64,000 bases of DNA from Xanthomonas sp. DAR 80977 (GTDB lineage: Bacteria; Pseudomonadota; Gammaproteobacteria; Xanthomonadales; Xanthomonadaceae): contig NZ_CP162487.1 in assembly GCF_041240605.1 (NCBI RefSeq), positions 3,789,001 to 3,853,000 on the forward strand, given 5' to 3'. Below are positions 1 to 8,129 of the stretch, in pieces. A program made the translations under genes and the position numbers. Under the pieces are notes generated by a model. The model saw only the letters and a list, made by a program, of their open reading frames with translations, was not told where the DNA came from and searched no databases. Positions within the stretch are counted from its first letter, which is position 1. Every line of letters begins with the position of its first letter.

Positions 1-655
1 GCGGGTTGTGCCCGATCGCGCGCACGAACAGGCCCAGCGCGGTGCGCCCGAGCAGCAGTTGCAGCACCACGAACACCGCCGCGACCACGAACAGCGCGAA
101 CGGCAGGCCGAGCAGGAAGCCGTTGCCGAGGTAGAAGTACGGCGGGTAGTAGATGGTCAGGATCTGGCCGTCACCGATCAGCTGGGCCACGCCGCGCCCG
201 GCCACCATCAGGATCAGCGTGGCGATGATCGGCTGCATGCCGACCTTGACCACCAGCAGGCCGTTCCACAGTCCGCACGCGGCGGCGACCAGCAGCGGCG
301 CGGCGATCACCGCCCACAGCGGGAAGCGGCTGTGCTCGCCGCCGCCGATCATCCACGCCGCCACCGTGGCGGCGATCGCCACCACCGCGCCGACCGAGAT
401 GTCCAGGCCGCGCACCGCGATCACCAGGGTCATGCCCAGCGCCACCAGCGCCAGCGGCGCGGCGCGGTTGCCGATGTCCACCAGGTTGCCGTACAGATGC
501 CCGTCGCGCCATTGCAGCGCCAGGAAGCCGGGATTCCACAGGCCGTTGCCGAGCAGCAGCAGCGCCAGCGTCGCCAGCGGCCAGAACAACGGGTGGGCGA
601 GGAGGCGCGCCGGCAGCCGCGGCGCGTTCGGCGACGGCGTGGCCGCCGCGCTCAT
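1..655 (-). CDS. ytfT: Sugar ABC transporter permease, YtfT-like (3' part outside window)
   Basis: Inner-membrane permease of a CUT2-type sugar importer. Reading from the ATG at 655, the protein begins MSAAATPSPNAPRLPARLL and runs on into hydrophobic helices. It carries a LGMTLVIAVRGLDISVGAV segment, which is typical of RbsC/YtfT/AraH permeases (GxDLSVG-like motif). About 218 codons are visible before the window edge, so the C-terminus is missing. The start overlaps the stop of the ATPase gene by 4 nt (ATGA), indicating translational coupling. The neighbouring ATPase and binding protein resemble E. coli YtfR and YtfQ, so galactofuranose or arabinofuranose is the expected ligand type. Given the flanking enzymes, L-arabinose is my inference. 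An alternative is a general pentose/hexose CUT2 permease. Confidence 0.88.
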   Translation of the reverse strand, partial: MSAAATPSPNAPRLPARLLAHPLFWPLATLALLLLGNGLWNPGFLALQWRDGHLYGNLVDIGNRAAPLALVALGMTLVIAVRGLDISVGAVVAIAATVAAWMIGGGEHSRFPLWAVIAAPLLVAAACGLWNGLLVVKVGMQPIIATLILMVAGRGVAQLIGDGQILTIYYPPYFYLGNGFLLGLPFALFVVAAVFVVLQLLLGRTALGLFVRAIGHNP

Positions 656-2166
656 GCCGCCGCGCTCCCGGCGATCAGCTCGAACACCGCGCGCTCGCCG
701 CAGCCGCCCGGCAGTTCGCCGACCAGGCGCCGCTCGCGCAGCACCGCGATGCGGTCGGCGATGCGCTCGATCTCGGCGACTTCGGCGGAAATGAACAGTA
801 CCGCCATGCCCTCGCGGGCCAGCGCCAGGATCCGGGTCATGATGTCCTGCTTGGCGGCGATGTCGATGCCGCGGGTGGGTTCGTCGAGGATCAGCAGCCG
901 CGGCCGCGTCGCCAGCCAGCGCGCCAGCACCACTTTCTGCTGGTTGCCGCCGGACAGCAGGCCCACCGGCGTCTCCACGCTGGCGGTCTTGATGCCCAGC
1001 GCGTCCACGTAGCCCTGCGCGATGCGCACCTGTTCGGCCAGCGGCAGGAACCGGCGCAGGCCCATGCGCGCCTGCAGCGCCAGCACGATGTTCTCGCGCA
1101 CCGACAGCTCGGCGACGATGCCGTCGGTCTTGCGCTCTTCCGGGCACAGCGCCAGGCCGTGGCGGATCGCGTCGGGCGGGCCGCGCAGCGTCACCGCATG
1201 GCCGTCGATGGAGAGGCGGCCGCAGTCGGCGCGGTCCAGGCCGAACAGCAGCCGTGCCAGCTCGGTGCGGCCGGCGCCGAGCAGGCCGGCCAGGCCCAGC
1301 ACCTGGCCACGGCGCAGCTGCAGGTCGAGCGGATGCAGCTGGCCGCGCCGGCCCAGGCCCTGCGCCTGCAGCAGTACCGGCGCGTCTTCGGGCGGCGCTG
1401 CGTCCTCCGCCGCGGCGGCGGCCGCGGCCACGTCGAGTTCGCGCCCGACCATCGCCGCGATCAGCCGCGGCGCCGGCAGGTCCGCGGCCAGGTATTCGCC
1501 GACCAGGCGGCCGTTGCGCAGCACGCTGATGCGGTCGGACACCGCGTACACCTGGTCGAGGAAATGGGTCACGAACAGGATCGCCATGCCCTGCTCGCGC
1601 AGGCCGCGCATGACCCGGAACAGCTCTGCGACCTCGCCTTCGTCCAGGCTGGAGGTGGGTTCGTCGAGGATCAGCACCCGCGCCGACACGCTCAGCGCGC
1701 GCGCGATCGCCACCATCTGCTGCACCGCCACCGGATAGCTGGACAGCGCGCGGCGCACGTCGATGGCCACGCCCAGGTGCTGCAGGCAGTCGCGCGCCTC
1801 GCGCTCGACCCGGCGCCAGTCGATGCGCCGCGGCCAGCCCTTGAGCGGATAGCGGCCGGCGAAGATGTTCTCGGCCACCGACAGGTTCGGGCACAGGTTC
1901 ACTTCCTGGTACACGGTGCTGATGCCCAGCTGCTGCGCCTGCAGCGGCGAGCCCGGCGCAATCGCGTCGCCGCCCAGCGCCATGCGCCCGGCATCGGCCG
2001 CGACCACCCCGGTCAGCAACTTGATCAGGGTCGACTTGCCGGCGCCGTTCTGGCCCATCAGCGCGTGGATCTCGCCACGGCGCAGGCACAGCGCCACGTC
2101 CTCCAGCGCGGCGACGCCGGCGTAGGCCTTGCTCAGTCCCTGCGCGTGCAGCACGACCGGGTTCAT
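652..2166 (-). CDS. ytfR: Sugar ABC transporter ATP-binding protein, YtfR-like (duplicated ABC domains)
   Basis: Energises the CUT2 sugar importer. The 504 aa comprise two fused ABC domains, the usual size for RbsA/AraG/YtfR. The first domain has Walker A GQNGAGKST (residues 38-46), a Q-loop VYQEVNL, a weak signature and Walker B LILDEPTSSLD. The second domain has a degenerate Walker A (GLLGAGRTE), a clear LSGGNQQK signature and LILDEPTRGID. The VYQEVNLCPNLSVAENIF and FVTHFLDQVYAVSDRI stretches resemble E. coli YtfR closely. Gene order is binding protein, ATPase, permease, with 12 nt between the binding-protein stop and this start and a 4-nt overlap with the permease. Confidence 0.93.
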   Translation of the reverse strand: MNPVVLHAQGLSKAYAGVAALEDVALCLRRGEIHALMGQNGAGKSTLIKLLTGVVAADAGRMALGGDAIAPGSPLQAQQLGISTVYQEVNLCPNLSVAENIFAGRYPLKGWPRRIDWRRVEREARDCLQHLGVAIDVRRALSSYPVAVQQMVAIARALSVSARVLILDEPTSSLDEGEVAELFRVMRGLREQGMAILFVTHFLDQVYAVSDRISVLRNGRLVGEYLAADLPAPRLIAAMVGRELDVAAAAAAAEDAAPPEDAPVLLQAQGLGRRGQLHPLDLQLRRGQVLGLAGLLGAGRTELARLLFGLDRADCGRLSIDGHAVTLRGPPDAIRHGLALCPEERKTDGIVAELSVRENIVLALQARMGLRRFLPLAEQVRIAQGYVDALGIKTASVETPVGLLSGGNQQKVVLARWLATRPRLLILDEPTRGIDIAAKQDIMTRILALAREGMAVLFISAEVAEIERIADRIAVLRERRLVGELPGGCGERAVFELIAGSAAA

Positions 2167-2178
2167 CGCCGCGCCCCG

Positions 2179-3171
2179 TCAGTACTTGCGCTTGGGCAGC
2201 TCGGCGGCGGCCTGCTCCTGGGTATAGACCGATTCCTCGACCACGATGCGCTTGGGCAGCGCCTTGCCGGCCTTGACGTCGCGGATCGCCTGCACCAGTT
2301 GCGGGCCGAGCAGCGGGTTGCATTCCACGGTGACGTTGAGCTTGCCGGCCTGCATCGCCTCGAACGCGCCCTTCACTCCGTCGATGGAGATGACCAGGAT
2401 GTCCTTGCCCGGCGTCAGCCCGGCTTCCTCGATCGCCTGGATCGCGCCGATCGCCATGTCGTCGTTGTGCGCGTACAGCACGTCGATGTTGCGCCCTTCC
2501 GACTTCAGGAACGCCTCCATCACTTCCTTGCCCTTGGCGCGGGTGAAGTCGCCGCTCTGCGAGCGCACCACCTGGAAGCGCGGGTTGGCCGCGATGATCT
2601 CCTTGAAGCCCTTCATGCGGTCGATCGCCGGCGCCGAGCCCACCGTGCCCTGCAGTTCGACGATGCGCACCGGCTTGTCGCCGTCCTTCAGCGGCGACTG
2701 TTCGAGCAGCCAGCGCCCGGCCTTGCGCCCTTCCTCGACGAAGTCCGAGCCGATCAGGGTGACGTACAGGCTGTCGTCGGACACCTTGACCGCGCGGTCG
2801 GTCAGCACCACCGGGATGTTCGCGGTCTTGGCCTCGCGCAGCACGGTCTCCCAGCCGGATTCGACCACCGGCGAGAACGCGATCACGTCCACGCGCTGGG
2901 CGATGAACGAACGCAGCGCCTTGATCTGGTTCTCCTGCTTCTGCTGTGCATCGGAGAACTTCAGCTTCATGCCGGCCTGTTCGATCGCCTGCTTCACCGA
3001 GGCGGTGTTGGCGGTGCGCCATTCGCTCTCGGCGCCGACCTGGCTGAAGCCGACCGTGACCTGGCCGTGTTTGCCGGCCGCGTCCTTGCCGCCGCCGGAA
3101 CACGCGCTCAACGCCGCGCCCAGCAGCACCGCCATCCCCAGCACCGCCGCACGCACTCCTGACTTCCGCAT
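2179..3171 (-). CDS. ytfQ: Sugar ABC transporter substrate-binding lipoprotein, YtfQ-like
   Basis: Periplasmic-binding-protein family 1 sugar receptor of 330 aa. I chose the ATG at 3171 because it is preceded by GGAGGGG and gives a lipoprotein signal (MRKSGVRAAVLGMAVLLGAALSA followed by Cys). The open frame extends 50 codons further upstream but that part looks non-coding. Stretches such as GFSQVGAESEWRTAN, DAQQKQENQIKALRSFIAQ, VELQGTVGSAPAIDRMKGF, RSQSGDFTRAKGKEVMEAF and YAHNDDMAIGAIQAIEEAG match E. coli YtfQ nearly word for word. YtfQ binds galactofuranose and, less well, arabinofuranose. The lipobox LSAC with Ser at +2 is unusual for a Gram-negative binding protein and suggests membrane anchoring. 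Confidence 0.92.
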   Translation of the reverse strand: MRKSGVRAAVLGMAVLLGAALSACSGGGKDAAGKHGQVTVGFSQVGAESEWRTANTASVKQAIEQAGMKLKFSDAQQKQENQIKALRSFIAQRVDVIAFSPVVESGWETVLREAKTANIPVVLTDRAVKVSDDSLYVTLIGSDFVEEGRKAGRWLLEQSPLKDGDKPVRIVELQGTVGSAPAIDRMKGFKEIIAANPRFQVVRSQSGDFTRAKGKEVMEAFLKSEGRNIDVLYAHNDDMAIGAIQAIEEAGLTPGKDILVISIDGVKGAFEAMQAGKLNVTVECNPLLGPQLVQAIRDVKAGKALPKRIVVEESVYTQEQAAAELPKRKY

Positions 3172-3268
3172 AACCCCTCCTCGTTCGTTGCACGCTGGCG
3201 GTCGCGCGGCGTTCGGGCCGCGGCGGCCGCCCACCCTCCCAGGCAGGCGCGCGAGTGGATCGATCAGT

Positions 3269-4708
3269 TCATCCCGCGAATGTATAGGCCGTCTTGACCG
3301 TCGTATAGAACTCCACCGCATAGCGGCCCTGCTCGCGCGGGCCGTAGCTGGAGGCCTTGCGCCCGCCGAACGGCACGTGCGGATCGACCCCGGCGGTGGG
3401 CAGGTTGACCATCACCATGCCTGCCTGCGCGTGCCGCTTGAAATGCGTGGCGTGCTGCAGCGAGCGCGTGGCGATGCCGGCGCACAGGCCGAACTCGGTA
3501 TCGTTGGCCAGCGCCAGCGCGTGCTCGTAGTCGTCGGCCGGCATCACCGCCGCGACCGGGCCGAACACTTCCTCGCGCGCGATGCGGTGCTGCGGCTGCG
3601 CGGCGATCAGCGCCGGGCGCATGTAGTGGCCCTGGTGCTCGCACTCCAGCGCCTCGCCGCCGTACACCAGTTCGGCGCCCTCTTCCTGGGCGATGCGCAC
3701 GTAGTCGCGGTCCTGCGCGAACTGGCTGGCGCTGGCGACCGGGCCGATGTCGATGCCGGGGCTCAGCGCGTGGCCGATCTTCAGCGTGGCCAGGCGCTTG
3801 CTCACCCGCGCGACGAACTCGTCGTACACCGCGCGCTCCACGATCAGCCTGCTCGATGCGGTGCAGCGCTGGCCGGTGGAGAAGTAGGCGCCGTTGACCG
3901 CGATCTCCACCGCCAGGTCCAGGTCCGCATCGGCCAGCACCACCAGCGGATTCTTGCCGCCCATTTCCAGCTGGATCTTCAGCCCGCGCGCGGCCGCCTG
4001 CTTGAGCAGGTGGTTGCCGGTCGGCACCGAGCCGGTGAAGCTCAGCGCATCGATGCCGCGGTCCTCGACCAGCGCCTGGCCGACGGTGCGGCCGCTGCCG
4101 ATCACCAGGTTGAACGCGCCGCCGGGCAGGCCGGCGCGGCTGAGGATCTCGGCCAGCGCCCAGGCGCAGCCGGGCACGATCTCGGCCGGCTTGAACACCA
4201 CGGTGTTGCCGTAGGCCAGCGCCGGGGCGATCTTCCACGCCGGGATCGCCAGCGGGAAATTCCACGGCGCGATGATGCCGACCGTGCCGACCGGCTCGCG
4301 GGTGATCTCCACGTCCACGCCGGGGCGGGTGGAGGCGAGTTTCTCGCCGGGAATGCGCAGCGCCTCGCCGGCGAAGAACTTGAAGATCTGCCCGGCGCGG
4401 GCGGCCTCGCCGATGCTCTCCGGCAGGGTCTTGCCTTCCTCGGAGGCCAGCAGCGTGCCAAGTTCCTGCTTGCGCGCCAGGATCTCGCTGCCGACGAAGT
4501 CCAGCGCGTCGGCGCGCTGCTGCGGCGTGCTCGCCGCCCACTTGGCCTGCGCCGCGTTGGCCGCGGCGATCGCGCTGCGTACCGCGTCGGCGTCGACGCT
4601 GCCGACCTCGCCGACCGGCGCGGACAGGTCGGACGGATTCTCGTCCGCCGCGATGTCGCTGCCGGCCACCCACTGGCCGTCGATATAGCTCTGGAAACGC
4701 TGGCTCAT
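3269..4708 (-). CDS. Aldehyde dehydrogenase, probable alpha-ketoglutarate semialdehyde dehydrogenase
   Basis: NAD(P)-dependent aldehyde dehydrogenase of 479 aa. The start at 4708 is preceded by AGGAGAA; longer in-frame extensions are not coding. Catalytic residues are visible: N150 in APWNF, E248 in LEMGGKNP and C282 in GQRCTASS. The size and the CTASSRLIVE sequence fit the KGSADH (2,5-dioxopentanoate dehydrogenase, EC 1.2.1.26) branch, which makes alpha-ketoglutarate at the end of non-phosphorylating pentose pathways. It sits 17 nt downstream of an AraD1-family gene and upstream of ytfQ, so a single operon with the transporter is likely. A different semialdehyde substrate cannot be excluded from sequence. 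Confidence 0.88.
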   Translation of the reverse strand: MSQRFQSYIDGQWVAGSDIAADENPSDLSAPVGEVGSVDADAVRSAIAAANAAQAKWAASTPQQRADALDFVGSEILARKQELGTLLASEEGKTLPESIGEAARAGQIFKFFAGEALRIPGEKLASTRPGVDVEITREPVGTVGIIAPWNFPLAIPAWKIAPALAYGNTVVFKPAEIVPGCAWALAEILSRAGLPGGAFNLVIGSGRTVGQALVEDRGIDALSFTGSVPTGNHLLKQAAARGLKIQLEMGGKNPLVVLADADLDLAVEIAVNGAYFSTGQRCTASSRLIVERAVYDEFVARVSKRLATLKIGHALSPGIDIGPVASASQFAQDRDYVRIAQEEGAELVYGGEALECEHQGHYMRPALIAAQPQHRIAREEVFGPVAAVMPADDYEHALALANDTEFGLCAGIATRSLQHATHFKRHAQAGMVMVNLPTAGVDPHVPFGGRKASSYGPREQGRYAVEFYTTVKTAYTFAG

Positions 4709-4725
4709 GCGGTTCTCCTGTTCGG

Positions 4726-5733
4726 TTACAGCGCGCGCACGCCGCCCAGCTCGAACCCGGCCGCGACCCGCTGCAGCGGATTGACCAGGGCCGCGCCCAG
4801 CTCCGGCAGCTCGATCTCGAAGCGGTCGCCCGGTTCGGCCTGCACGCCGTCGGCGAAGCTCAGCGTGGCGGTGCCGAAGAAGTGCAGGTGCACGTCGCCG
4901 GGCACGCGATGCGCCGCGTACTTGAAGTGGTGGTATTCGAGGTTGGCCAGCGAGTGGCACATGTTGGCCTCGCCGGTGACGAAGGGCTTTTCCCAGATCA
5001 CCGCATCGCCGCGGCGGATGCGGCTGCTGCCGCGCAGGTCGCGCGGCAGCGCGCCGCTGCGCAGTTCCGGGCCGACCGCGCAGGCGCGCAGCTTGGAATG
5101 GGCCAGGTACAGGTAGTTCTGGCGTTCGGTGACGTGGTCGGAGAATTCGTTGCCGAGCGCGAAGCCGAGCCGGTACGGCACGCCGTCGGCGCCGATCACG
5201 TACAGCCCGACCAGCTCCGGCTCCTCGCCGCCGTCCAGCGCGAAGTCCGGCGACGGCAACGGCGCGCCCGGCGCGACCAGGATGCTGCCGTCGCCCTTGT
5301 AGAACCATTCCGGCTGCGCGCCGGGCTGGCCGTCGCGCGGGATGCCGCCTTCCACGCCGAGCTGGAAGATCTTCATCGAATCGGTGAGCGTGCCCTGGTC
5401 GGCCTGCTGCTGCAGGTTCTGGTGCATCGCGTCGCGGGTGGCGGCGCTGCCCAGGTGGGTCAGGCCGGTGCCGGTGACGCGGCAATGCGCCGGGTCCGGA
5501 TGGGTCAGCGGCGACAGCACGCGGTGGTTCGCCAGCAGTTCGGCGTAGTCGAGCACGATGTCGCCGAGCTGATGCGTGGCGTAGTCGTCCAGTCCCATGC
5601 CGGCGGCCAGCGCGGCATTGGCCAGCGCATAGGTCGAGCCGACCTCGCGCAGCAGGCGCACCTGGGTGCCGGCCACGTCCACCGCGCCCACGCTGGGGAT
5701 GCCGGAATCGTCGAGCAGTTGGATCAATCGCAT
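4726..5733 (-). CDS. Fumarylacetoacetate-hydrolase-fold protein, AraD1/GguC family
   Basis: 335 aa beginning MRLIQLLDDSGIPSVGAVDV, starting at 5733; the frame continues upstream to 5865 but only through the promoter region. Sequence features such as SMKIFQLGVEGGIPRDGQPG, QPEWFYKGDGS, GFALGNEFSDHV and CHSLANLEYHHFKY match the GguC/AraD1 group. That group accompanies ChvE/GguAB-type sugar transporters and is assigned by comparative genomics to 2-keto-3-deoxy-L-arabonate dehydration. It is the first gene of a probable five-gene minus-strand operon (AraD1, KGSADH, ytfQ, ytfR, ytfT). Its promoter faces the LysR regulator. No DHDPS-type L-KDA dehydratase is seen here, so this protein may fill that step (inference). 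Confidence 0.85.
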   Translation of the reverse strand: MRLIQLLDDSGIPSVGAVDVAGTQVRLLREVGSTYALANAALAAGMGLDDYATHQLGDIVLDYAELLANHRVLSPLTHPDPAHCRVTGTGLTHLGSAATRDAMHQNLQQQADQGTLTDSMKIFQLGVEGGIPRDGQPGAQPEWFYKGDGSILVAPGAPLPSPDFALDGGEEPELVGLYVIGADGVPYRLGFALGNEFSDHVTERQNYLYLAHSKLRACAVGPELRSGALPRDLRGSSRIRRGDAVIWEKPFVTGEANMCHSLANLEYHHFKYAAHRVPGDVHLHFFGTATLSFADGVQAEPGDRFEIELPELGAALVNPLQRVAAGFELGGVRAL

Positions 5734-5805
5734 GAATCGGTCGCCTGTCGGAATACGAAAGCGCGGTGCGGCAGCACGGACCGCCGGTGGCGCGGATGCG
5801 GTTCT

Positions 5806-5839
5806 ATTCTGGCCGCATGACCTATATGCAACAAATATC
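5806..5839 (-). promoter_or_regulatory. Putative promoter and regulator half-site of the AraD1-KGSADH-ytfQRT operon
   Basis: On the minus strand, TTGTTG (5834-5829) and CAGAAT (5811-5806) are separated by 17 nt, a plausible weak sigma-70 promoter. The -35 box lies inside GATATTTGTT (5839-5830). That decamer recurs as an inverted repeat between the SDR and dehydratase genes at 7996-8023. I infer it is the LysR-type regulator's recognition element. Confidence 0.45.
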
Positions 5840-5869
5840 GTTTTTGGCTTAATGTATACGAACATTCAT

Positions 5870-6880
5870 ATGCATTGGGCCGCCATGCCTGCCGCCACGC
5901 CCTGGTTCGTCCGTGCCCGCCTGAAGACCCGGCAATTGATGTTGCTGCTGGCGATCGAGGAGGAAGGCAACATCCACCGCGCCGCCGAGACCTTGAACAT
6001 GTCGCAGCCGGCCGCGTCCAAGCTGCTCAAGGACCTGGAGGACATGCTGGAAGTGCCGCTGTTCGAGCGGCTGCCGCGCGGCATGCGCCCGACCTGGTAC
6101 GGCGAGGCGATGATCCGCCACGCGCGCATCGCCCTGTCCAGCCTGGGCGAGGCCGGCGCCGAGATCGAGGCGCTGAAGGCCGGCTATTTCGGCAGCGTCA
6201 GCGTCGGCGCCATCGCCGGGCCGGCGATGACCCTGCTGCCGGCGGCGCTGGCCCAGGTCACCGAACAGCATCCGCTGTTGCGCGTGGCGCTGCGCGTGGA
6301 CGGCAGCGACGTGCTGCTGGAGCAACTGGCGCAGAACAGGCTCGACATCGTGGTGGCACGGCTGTTCGCGCGCCACGACAAGCGCAACCTGCACTACCAG
6401 GCGCTGGCCGAGGAAGAGGTGTGCGCGATCGCCCGCCCCGGTCACCCGATCCTGGCGATGCCGCAGCCGGCGCTGCGCGAACTGGCCGACGCCGGCTGGA
6501 TCGTGCCGCCGGACGGCAGCGTGCTGCGCCACCGCTTCGAGCTGATGTTCCAGAACGCCGGGCTGGAGCCGCCCAAGCGGGTGCTGGAGACCTCGGCGCT
6601 GGTGGTGCTGCCGCAACTGCTGCGCCTGGGCGACTACCTGGCGGTGGTGCCGGTGGACGTGGCGCGGCATTTCGCCGACCACGGCAGCGTGGCGATCGTG
6701 CCGGTGGAACTGTCGTGCCGGATGGACGCCTTCGGCATCATCACCCGCACCGACTGGCTGCTGTCGCCGGGCGCGCGGATCATGCTGCAGGCGCTGCAGG
6801 CCGCGGCCGGCCCGGTGTACGGCTACGTCGCGCCGGCCGGGGACGACGTGGCGCAGGCGGATGCGCCCCCCCAGGGATGA
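5870..6880 (+). CDS. LysR-type transcriptional regulator of the pentose locus (GbpR-like)
   Basis: 336 aa from ATG 5870 (MHWAAMPAATPW); ATG 5852 and 5885 are alternatives in frame. The N-terminal winged helix-turn-helix contains LLLAIEEEGNIHRAAETLNMSQPAASKLLKDLE and is followed by a periplasmic-binding-protein-like effector domain (YFGSVSVGAIAGPAMTLLPAAL). That architecture is typical of LysR proteins such as GbpR, which controls ChvE-type sugar uptake. The gene is divergent from the AraD1 operon across a 136-nt AT-rich gap holding a shared GATATTTGTT motif. It most likely controls both the transporter/KGSADH operon and the SDR/dehydratase pair. The inducer is unknown; a pentose or aldonate is the natural guess. 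Confidence 0.9.
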   Translation: MHWAAMPAATPWFVRARLKTRQLMLLLAIEEEGNIHRAAETLNMSQPAASKLLKDLEDMLEVPLFERLPRGMRPTWYGEAMIRHARIALSSLGEAGAEIEALKAGYFGSVSVGAIAGPAMTLLPAALAQVTEQHPLLRVALRVDGSDVLLEQLAQNRLDIVVARLFARHDKRNLHYQALAEEEVCAIARPGHPILAMPQPALRELADAGWIVPPDGSVLRHRFELMFQNAGLEPPKRVLETSALVVLPQLLRLGDYLAVVPVDVARHFADHGSVAIVPVELSCRMDAFGIITRTDWLLSPGARIMLQALQAAAGPVYGYVAPAGDDVAQADAPPQG

Positions 6881-7158
6881 GGTCGGGGCTGAAGCCTCTC
6901 CTACAGTGCACCAGCCGACCAACCCCAACCGCAAGCCCCCTGCAGGAGCGGCTTCAGCCGCGACCGAACGCAGCCGCGGCCCATGCGCGCCGCCAAACCA
7001 TCGGAGCCGACGCCCTCCCACCGTGCAACCCGCCAGGCAATCGCGACCATCTTGTGGGAGCGACTTCAGTCGCGACGAGCGGAGCCTGGAAGCGCGACCG
7101 TTTCAGCGATCGGCCGGAGCCCAAGCCCCTCCGACATGTCAGCGACGCACCCGCTCGC
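6881..7158. repeat. Intergenic region with three GAGCGRCTTCAGYCGCGAC-type palindromic repeats
   Basis: Between the LysR and SDR stop codons (convergent genes). One unit in reverse orientation lies near 6884-6904 (GGGGCTGAAGCCTCTCCTAC). Forward units lie near 6941-6965 (core GCGGCTTCAGCCGC, 6948-6961) and 7053-7076 (core GCGACTTCAGTCGC). Each core can fold into a hairpin. Repeats of this kind are common between genes in Xanthomonadaceae and pseudomonads and resemble REP elements. I see no gene here. Confidence 0.7.
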
Positions 7159-7956
7159 TCAGGTCCACCCGCCATCCACCACGAATTCCTGCGCCGTGAT
7201 CGCGCGCGACTCGTCCGAGGCCAGGAACAGCGCCATGCGCGCGATGTCCTCCGGCATCACCTTGTCCGGCAGGCACTGGTTGCGCGCCAGTTCGCGCTCG
7301 CCGGCCTCGTCCAGCCACAGCGTCACCTGGCGCTCGGTCATCACCCAGCCCGGGGTCAGCACGTTGATGCGGATCCGCGCCGCGCCCAGTTCGCGCGCCA
7401 GGCCGCGGGTCAGCCCGTTCACCGACGACTTGGCGGTGGCGTAGACCGGATAGCCGCCGGTCTTGGTCTGCCAGCCGGTGGAACCGAGGTTGACGATCGA
7501 ACCGGCGCCGAGCCGCTTCATGCCCGGCACCACCGCCTGGATCGCGAAGAACGCGGCGCGCTGGTTGATCGCCACGCAGCGCTCCCAGTACTCCGGGGTC
7601 ACCGCGTCCAGCGCATGCCGGTCGTCGCTGCCGACGTTGTTGAGCAGCACGTGGAAATCGCCCAGTTCGGCGGCGGCCTCGCCCAGTGCCGCCTGCAGCG
7701 CGGCCACGTCGGTGACGTCGCAACGGCGCCACCACGGCTTGGCCAGGCCGGCCGCGGCCAGCCGCTCGGCCAGCGCCGCGCTGGCCTCGGCGGCCACGTC
7801 GACGAAGGCGACCTGCGCGCCCTGCCCGGCGAAGGCCTCGACCAGCGCCGCGCCGATGCCCGAACCGCCGCCGGTGATGAAGACGCGGCGCCCATGCAGG
7901 CTGCCGTAGGTTGCGTTGCCGGTGCCGAGGGGCGTCGCGCTTGCCGTGTTGTCCAT
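7159..7956 (-). CDS. Short-chain dehydrogenase, probable L-arabinose/D-galactose 1-dehydrogenase
   Basis: 265-aa classical SDR. The nucleotide-binding motif ITGGGSGIG spans residues 27-35, NNVG 106-109 (usually NNAG), catalytic Ser about 159, and YxxxK is Y172-ATA-K176. The C-terminal ITAQEFVVDGGWT is standard. It is divergent from an IlvD/Edd-type dehydratase, with a nested palindrome between them. Conversion of the aldose to its lactone, followed by aldonate dehydration and the KGSADH step encoded nearby, gives an oxidative (Weimberg-like) pentose route. Substrate identity is inferred from context; D-galactose or L-fucose activity is also possible. No SMP-30 lactonase gene is in the window. 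Confidence 0.85.
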   Translation of the reverse strand: MDNTASATPLGTGNATYGSLHGRRVFITGGGSGIGAALVEAFAGQGAQVAFVDVAAEASAALAERLAAAGLAKPWWRRCDVTDVAALQAALGEAAAELGDFHVLLNNVGSDDRHALDAVTPEYWERCVAINQRAAFFAIQAVVPGMKRLGAGSIVNLGSTGWQTKTGGYPVYATAKSSVNGLTRGLARELGAARIRINVLTPGWVMTERQVTLWLDEAGERELARNQCLPDKVMPEDIARMALFLASDESRAITAQEFVVDGGWT

Positions 7957-7985
7957 GCCGTTTCGCTCTAGGTGGATAGGATTTC

Positions 7986-8037
7986 GATATATGAAAACAA
8001 ATATCCATAGTCAGATATTTGTTATTTTTCATGTATC
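7986..8037. promoter_or_regulatory. Nested inverted repeat, probable LysR operator between SDR and dehydratase genes
   Basis: Perfect 10-bp arms AACAAATATC (7996-8005) and GATATTTGTT (8014-8023) are separated by 8 nt. They are flanked by an outer pair, GATATATGAAAA (7986-7997) and TTTTCATGTATC (8026-8037), with one mismatch. The region is strikingly AT-rich for this genome. The same decamer overlaps the -35 of the AraD1 operon. In all three cases GATATTTGTT reads toward the regulated gene. Confidence 0.65.
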
Positions 8038-8129
8038 AATATGCCCGCTAGCATCGCCGACGTAAAGCACCCGGGCGACGCCGCGCAGGCACCGATCCGG
8101 GCCGATCAGGTCTCGAGGATTCCGCCAGC

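Noticed and set aside
3269..5485. 738-aa start for the aldehyde dehydrogenase
   Set aside because: The first 259 residues overlap the AraD1 gene antisense-free but out of frame and are Arg-rich. ATG 4708 has a ribosome-binding site and begins a normal ALDH N-terminus.
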